A stretch of 64,000 nt of DNA from the NCBI RefSeq assembly GCF_000014065.1, contig NC_008044.1:1945501-2009500 (forward strand). The letters are read 5' to 3'. The stretch comes from Ruegeria sp. TM1040 (GTDB lineage: Bacteria > Pseudomonadota > Alphaproteobacteria > Rhodobacterales > Rhodobacteraceae). Made by a program: the position numbers and the translations under genes. Shown here one piece after another: positions 60,214 through 64,000 of the stretch; position 1 is the stretch's first letter, and each line of letters opens with the position of its first letter. A model generated the notes under the pieces. It was not told the origin of the DNA and made no database searches. It saw nothing but the letters and a program-made list of their open reading frames with translations.

Positions 60214-60795
60214 GCGTTTGAAATCCAGCACCCGGCTCTCGGTCACGATCATGTCGAGCGGCTGATCGGTAGGCTCGAGCGGCAGGCCTTCGGCTTCTTG
60301 GGCGTCAAAGGCGAACCCGATCGCCAGCGTCGCACGCTGCGCCCGAAGCCGGTCCAGCGTCCGGTCATAAAACCCGCCGCCATAGCCCAGGCGATTGCCC
60401 GCCGCATCAAAGGCCACCAGCGGCACAATGAGGATTTCGGGATCGAAGTAATCGTCTACTTCCGGAACCTTAGCGCCAAAAGGACCGTCGCGCAGCGCGC
60501 CTTCGGGCTGCCAGCGGCTGAATTTGAGCGGCAGGCCTGCGCCCTGGATCACCGGCACCCCCACGGGTCCGTGGGCGGCGGCTTCGGCCATCACACCCAG
60601 CGGGTCAATCTCGGTGCGAATGGGCATATATCCCGCAAGAGGCACGCCGCGATATCCTGCGAGCACCTCGGCCAGATGGCCCGCCGCTCCGGGGCGCTGC
60701 GTCTCAAAGGCGCCTTTGCGCCGCACGAAGGCGGCCTTGCGCGCCGCTGCCTTGATGGCGGTCAAATCGCCTGCGTCCCGATCCGTGTCACTCAT
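60208..60795 (-). CDS. 5-Formyltetrahydrofolate cyclo-ligase
   Basis: A 195-residue enzyme that converts 5-formyl-THF to 5,10-methenyl-THF in one-carbon metabolism (YgfA family). Signatures: the N-terminal basic helix KAAARKAAFVRRKGAFE, IPTR-like YMPIRTEIDPLGVM, and the phosphate-binding NRLGYGGGFYDRTLDRL (about residue 130) with the conserved GYGGGFYDR. The C-terminus LEPTDQPLDMIVTESRVL is canonical. It follows mgtE in the same minus-strand direction by 22 bp, so the two may be co-transcribed. Confidence 0.95.
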   Translation of the reverse strand: MSDTDRDAGDLTAIKAAARKAAFVRRKGAFETQRPGAAGHLAEVLAGYRGVPLAGYMPIRTEIDPLGVMAEAAAHGPVGVPVIQGAGLPLKFSRWQPEGALRDGPFGAKVPEVDDYFDPEILIVPLVAFDAAGNRLGYGGGFYDRTLDRLRAQRATLAIGFAFDAQEAEGLPLEPTDQPLDMIVTESRVLDFKRP

Positions 60796-60817
60796 GCGCT
60801 GATGTCCCTGCGTCGCG

Positions 60818-62206
60818 TTAGATCAAGACCGCCCCCGCAAGGCCCAGGAAGGCAAAAAATCCCACAACATCCGTCACCGTGGTCACAAATGCCCCCGAGG
60901 CGAGCGCCGGGTCGATCCCAATTCGGTCCAGAATAACCGGGATCACGGTCCCTGCGAGCCCGGCGACGACAAGGTTGATCACCATTGCGGCAGCGATCAC
61001 CACACCGAGCATCGGCGTGCCGAACCACACAACGCCGATGACGCCCATTACCACGGCAAAGATCCCGCCATTGATGAGCCCCACCAGTACCTCGCGTCGG
61101 ATCACACGCCAGACGTTTGATCCGGTCAAATCTCGTGTGGCAAGCGCGCGCACCGCCACCGTAAGAGACTGCGTGCCTGCATTGCCGCCCATCGAGGCCA
61201 CGATGGGCATAAGCACCGCCAGCGCCACAAATTGCGCAATCGTCGCCTCGAACTGCGCAATCACCAGAGAGGCAAAGATCGCCGTCACCAGATTGACCGC
61301 CAGCCACGGGAAGCGCTGCTTGGTGGTCTCGGAGACCCGATCCGACAGGCTCCCCTCGCCGACACCGGCCAGACGCAGGATGTCTTCTTCGTGTTCCTCG
61401 TCCAGAACCGCCATCGCATCGTCGATGGTGATGGCGCCGACCAGACGGCCGCCCTCGTCCACCACCGGCGCCGATATCAGGTGATACTGGTTGAAGGCAT
61501 AGGCCACGTCCTCTTCGTCCTGGCCCACGGGAATGACCTGAAAGGTCTCCTCGAGGATCTCGATCAGCGGTTTGGTGCGGCGCGAACTCATCAATCGCCC
61601 AAGAGTGACCTGCCCGATCGGATGCATGCGCGGATCCACGATCACCACATGATAGAACTGTTCGGGCAGCTCCTCGGCCTCGCGCATGTGGTCAATGGCC
61701 TGCCCAACGGTCCAATGCTCGGGTGCGGTGACCACCTCACGCTGCATCAGACGCCCGGCAGAGTTTTCAGGGTAGGACAGAGATTGCTCGATCGCGACGC
61801 GGTCGCTGTCTTCCAGCGCGTCGAGAATCGCCTCTTGCTGGGGCTCTTCGAGATCTTCGAGCAGATCGACCACATCGTCACTGTCGAGATCGCGCACCGC
61901 ATCGGCCAGAACCTCGGGGTTCAGCGCCGCAATGACCTCCTCGCGGATGGATTCATCCAGCTCCGACAGGATGTCGCCGTCAAACTCCTTGTCATAGAGG
62001 CGGATCAGTCGGCCCCGGTCGTAAGCGTTGATCTGTTCCAGAAGGTCCGCAATATCAGCCGGGTGCAGTGGATCCATCAGTTCCACAAGCGCATCGCGGT
62101 CGTCGCGATCCAGCGCAAAGAGGATCTGCGCGACCCGCTTTCTGTCCAACTCGTAGGCGTCCTCGCCCATGGTTTCTGCTTCGGGGGTGTTCTCGCCTGT
62201 GGTCAT
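60818..62206 (-). CDS. mgtE: Magnesium transporter MgtE
   Basis: A 462-residue Mg2+ channel/transporter. An N-terminal MgtE_N domain (about residues 35-135: ADIADLLEQINAYDRGRLIR), a CBS pair (about 140-270: VVIVDPRMHPIGQVTLGRLM and GRLVGAITIDDAMAVLDEEH), and five C-terminal helices with the pore region ALAVLMPIVASMGGNAGTQS (the GGNAG motif), FWLGVV-type helices and the end FFAFLGLAGAVLI. The acidic N-terminus ENTPEAETMGEDAYELDRKR is normal for the family. Intracellular Mg2+ gates the channel through the N and CBS domains. Confidence 0.96.
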   Translation of the reverse strand: MTTGENTPEAETMGEDAYELDRKRVAQILFALDRDDRDALVELMDPLHPADIADLLEQINAYDRGRLIRLYDKEFDGDILSELDESIREEVIAALNPEVLADAVRDLDSDDVVDLLEDLEEPQQEAILDALEDSDRVAIEQSLSYPENSAGRLMQREVVTAPEHWTVGQAIDHMREAEELPEQFYHVVIVDPRMHPIGQVTLGRLMSSRRTKPLIEILEETFQVIPVGQDEEDVAYAFNQYHLISAPVVDEGGRLVGAITIDDAMAVLDEEHEEDILRLAGVGEGSLSDRVSETTKQRFPWLAVNLVTAIFASLVIAQFEATIAQFVALAVLMPIVASMGGNAGTQSLTVAVRALATRDLTGSNVWRVIRREVLVGLINGGIFAVVMGVIGVVWFGTPMLGVVIAAAMVINLVVAGLAGTVIPVILDRIGIDPALASGAFVTTVTDVVGFFAFLGLAGAVLI

Positions 62207-62344
62207 TCGCCGCCCTCCGGTTTACCTGAGTTCCCTGTCTAAAGGATGCGGAAGGGCAAAAACAACGGCCCATCAGCAATTTACCCCTGCCGCCCCACGC
62301 CCTATCCTGTGCAGAGCTGATTTGACAACGAATGTGACATCGCA

Positions 62345-63634
62345 ATGAAACAAGATCTCATTCTTCTGGGCCGAGTGCTGTCTTTTTGCGCCTCCCCTTT
62401 CGCGCCCGATGGGCCCGAGGCGGCCGTCGAGGAACACGAAGCCATTGCCCTGCGCGCGGGCAAGATCGTGGCGCTTGGCAGCCGGGCAGCGCTCAGCAAG
62501 GTGCTGCCAGAGGCAGAGATCGTCGATCACGGGCAGAAGCTGATCGTGCCGGGCTTTGTCGATGCCCATGTGCATTATCCGCAGACCGCGATCATCGCCA
62601 GCTGGGGCAAGCGGCTGATCGACTGGCTCAACACCTATACCTTTCCCGAGGAGATGCGGTTTGGCAACCCGGCCTATGCCGCAGAGATCGCAGCGCGCTA
62701 CCTGGATCTGACCACCGCCTGCGGCACCACGACGGTTGCGAGCTACTGCACCATCCATCCCGAGAGCGTTGATGCGTTGTTCGAGGCGGCGCAGGCCCGC
62801 GGGCAGCGCGTGGTGGCCGGCAAGACCTGCATGGACCGCAACGCGCCCGAAGGCCTGCGCGATACGCCGCAATCCGCCTATGACGACAGCGCCGCGCTGA
62901 TCCAGCGCTGGCATGGGAGGGAGCGGCTCATCTATGCGATTACGCCACGGTTTTCACCAACCTCCACCCCAGAACAACTCGAAGCGCTCGGCGCACTCTG
63001 GACGGCGCATCCTACCTGCCTGATGCAGACCCATCTGAGCGAGCAACTGGACGAGATCGAATGGGTCCGAACCCTCTTTCCCGAGGCGCGCGACTACCTT
63101 GACACCTACGAGCGCTACGGTCTTCTGCGCGAAGGCGCGCTCTTTGGCCATGCCATCCATCTTGAACCCCGCGAACGCGCCCGCCTCCTGGAGGCCCGCG
63201 CCAGCCTGATCCACTGCCCCACCTCCAATACCTTCATCGGTTCAGGGCTTTTTGACATGAACGGCCTCATGCGCGAGGGCCACCGGATCGGCCTTGCCAC
63301 CGACACCGGCGGCGGGTCGAGTTTTTCGATGCTGCGTACCATGGCCGCCGCCTATGAGGTCGCCCAGCTGCGGGGCACGCCTTTGCACGCGGCACAGCTC
63401 CTGTGGCTTGCAACCCTCGGGTCGGCCACGGCACTTGGGCTTCAGGACAAGGTCGGTAATCTCGCCGTGGGACGGGAGGCCGACCTTGTGGTGCTTGATC
63501 TTGCCTCGACCCCGGCCATTGCCCAGCGTGCGACACGCGCAGAGACCCTCTGGGAGGCCCTCTTTCCCACGCTGATGATGGGCGATGACCGCGCCATTGC
63601 CGAGGTCCGCATCAACGGGCAGAAAGCGGTCTAG
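62345..63634 (+). CDS. guaD: Guanine deaminase
   Basis: A 429-residue amidohydrolase converting guanine to xanthine in purine catabolism. Zn ligands: VDAHVHYPQTAI (H-x-H, about residue 79), QTHLSEQLDE (about 230) and the Asp in LATDTGGGSSFSMLRTM (about 318), the last with the GGGSS typical of GuaD. KTCMDRNAPEGLRD and CPTSNTFIGSGLFD are also diagnostic. The start is ATG 62345 with the AATGTGACATCGC stretch upstream. It converges on an 8-oxoguanine-deaminase-like gene; together they suggest a purine-salvage locus that continues past the right edge. Confidence 0.95.
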   Translation: MKQDLILLGRVLSFCASPFAPDGPEAAVEEHEAIALRAGKIVALGSRAALSKVLPEAEIVDHGQKLIVPGFVDAHVHYPQTAIIASWGKRLIDWLNTYTFPEEMRFGNPAYAAEIAARYLDLTTACGTTTVASYCTIHPESVDALFEAAQARGQRVVAGKTCMDRNAPEGLRDTPQSAYDDSAALIQRWHGRERLIYAITPRFSPTSTPEQLEALGALWTAHPTCLMQTHLSEQLDEIEWVRTLFPEARDYLDTYERYGLLREGALFGHAIHLEPRERARLLEARASLIHCPTSNTFIGSGLFDMNGLMREGHRIGLATDTGGGSSFSMLRTMAAAYEVAQLRGTPLHAAQLLWLATLGSATALGLQDKVGNLAVGREADLVVLDLASTPAIAQRATRAETLWEALFPTLMMGDDRAIAEVRINGQKAV

Positions 63635-63635
63635 C

Positions 63636-63669
63636 AAAAAGGGGCGCAGCCGCGCGCCCCTCTTCTTCT
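63636..63669 (+). terminator. Terminator of guaD
   Basis: A 7-bp perfect stem (63641-63647 with 63654-63660, ggggcgc) is followed by tcttcttct. It begins 2 bp after the guaD stop and leads directly into the dispersed repeat at 63662. Confidence 0.75.
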
Positions 63670-63708
63670 AACCAAAATATCCCGGAGCGCGAGGCAGAGC
63701 CTCGCATC
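63662..63708. repeat. Dispersed ATATCCCGG-core element, single arm
   Basis: cttcttctaacc, aaatatcccgg and the gcgaggcagagcctcgc palindrome: almost identical to 343-392. Lies between the convergent guaD and amidohydrolase genes. Confidence 0.85.
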
Positions 63709-63732
63709 CCCGCTCGCGCCCAACCGCGACGC

Positions 63733-64000
63733 TTAGTCTCCGTTCGCCAAGGCCTGCGCCAAGGCACCGTGACGGCGGATCACCGCCGCCGTATCAACCG
63801 TGGTCAACCGACCAGAGGCCACCACCTGGCGCCCCTCGACAAAGAGATCCCGCACCTGGCGCGGACCGGCCAGAACCAGCGCCGCTGGATCCCAGCTGCC
63901 GCTGGACGCCAGCCCGGAGACATCCCAGACCGCGATATCGGCGCGTTTTCCGACCGCAATCCGGCCGCAGTCCGGCCGCCCCAGTACGTCGGCCCCGCCG
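63733..64000 (-). CDS. Amidohydrolase, 8-oxoguanine-deaminase-like (C-terminal part)
   Basis: The minus strand from the right edge encodes the last 88 residues of an amidohydrolase, ending in TAA at 63733-63735. GADVLGRPDCGRIAVGKRAD and IAVWDVSGLASSGSWDPAAL are the typical C-terminal strands of cytosine/8-oxoguanine/hydroxyatrazine deaminases, and VRDLFVEGRQVVASGRLTTV follows. The G-x-GRPDCG and WDPAAL details match 8-oxoguanine deaminases I know from this group. The catalytic part lies outside the window. The neighbour guaD supports a purine role. Confidence 0.75.
   Translation of the reverse strand, partial: GGADVLGRPDCGRIAVGKRADIAVWDVSGLASSGSWDPAALVLAGPRQVRDLFVEGRQVVASGRLTTVDTAAVIRRHGALAQALANGD

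Noticed and set aside
1-64000. Search for CRISPR arrays, tRNA/rRNA genes, insertion sequences and prophage
   Set aside because: No regularly spaced 25-40 bp repeats with unique spacers, no transposase or integrase sequence, and no recognisable tRNA or rRNA stretch was found by eye; a tRNA scan was not possible here.

Overview
This window is GC-rich chromosomal DNA (roughly 60-63 % G+C by eye) from an alphaproteobacterium, almost certainly a marine member of the Rhodobacteraceae (Roseobacter group). The evidence is a pccB-pccA-mcm propionyl-CoA cluster with a PccR-type regulator, a short alphaproteobacterial ProS, HdaA with a clamp-binding N-terminus, a betICBA-type choline-to-betaine locus, and several small families typical of Rhodobacteraceae (DUF2937, DUF4174, DUF1036, DUF6497). 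I found no rRNA or tRNA genes, insertion sequences, prophage or CRISPR array. It reads as core chromosome with small accessory insertions.

Layout. 1-8.1 kb (mostly minus strand): LolC-LolD lipoprotein release, a DUF2937 protein, small enzymes (hotdog thioesterase, GNAT, DHFR/RibD-like) that look like accessory cargo, an unknown protein and prolyl-tRNA synthetase. 8.1-9.0 kb is a non-coding, AT-rich divergent region. 9.0-14.5 kb (plus): hybrid sensor kinase, AI-2E-family permease, HdaA (replication control) and Ppx/GppA phosphatase. 14.6-18.7 kb: a secreted unknown, an EEP nuclease/phosphatase, a TerB/J-domain protein, a GNAT and two VOC proteins. 18.8-34.1 kb: the propionate block. PccB and PccA (propionyl-CoA to methylmalonyl-CoA) and Mcm (to succinyl-CoA) are on the minus strand, interleaved with a set of small secreted or lipoprotein genes. 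Downstream of mcm is an ABM-domain gene interrupted by one in-frame amber codon. A Bcr/CflA-type MFS permease and the PccR-like regulator diverge from pccB, with TTTGCAAA-type motifs at both promoters.

34.1-35.2 kb: a YdcH protein and an orphan EF-Tu domain-III-like protein. 35.2-40.7 kb: BCCT-like transporter, BetB and BetA (choline uptake and oxidation to glycine betaine), with divergent BetI and a clear palindromic operator. 40.8-49.4 kb: DUF1036 protein, EamA permease, a 37-codon leader frame overlapping an ABC-F ATPase, pirin, an ArgO/LysE exporter with divergent ArgP, a membrane-anchored ClpP-fold protein and YebC. 49.8-57.6 kb: two SLC13-type permeases with RCK_C domains, an FAD dehydrogenase, a NADAR protein, a META-domain protein and a serine hydrolase. 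58.0-64.0 kb: YmdB phosphodiesterase, a 2OG-Fe(II) oxygenase, 5-formyl-THF cyclo-ligase, MgtE, guanine deaminase and the end of an 8-oxoguanine-deaminase-like amidohydrolase.

The unexplained structure is mostly in the intergenic spaces: short tandem duplications with different units, a dispersed 35-37 bp element that carries its own tandem repeat, clusters of long hairpins, and a dispersed element with an ATATCCCGG core.
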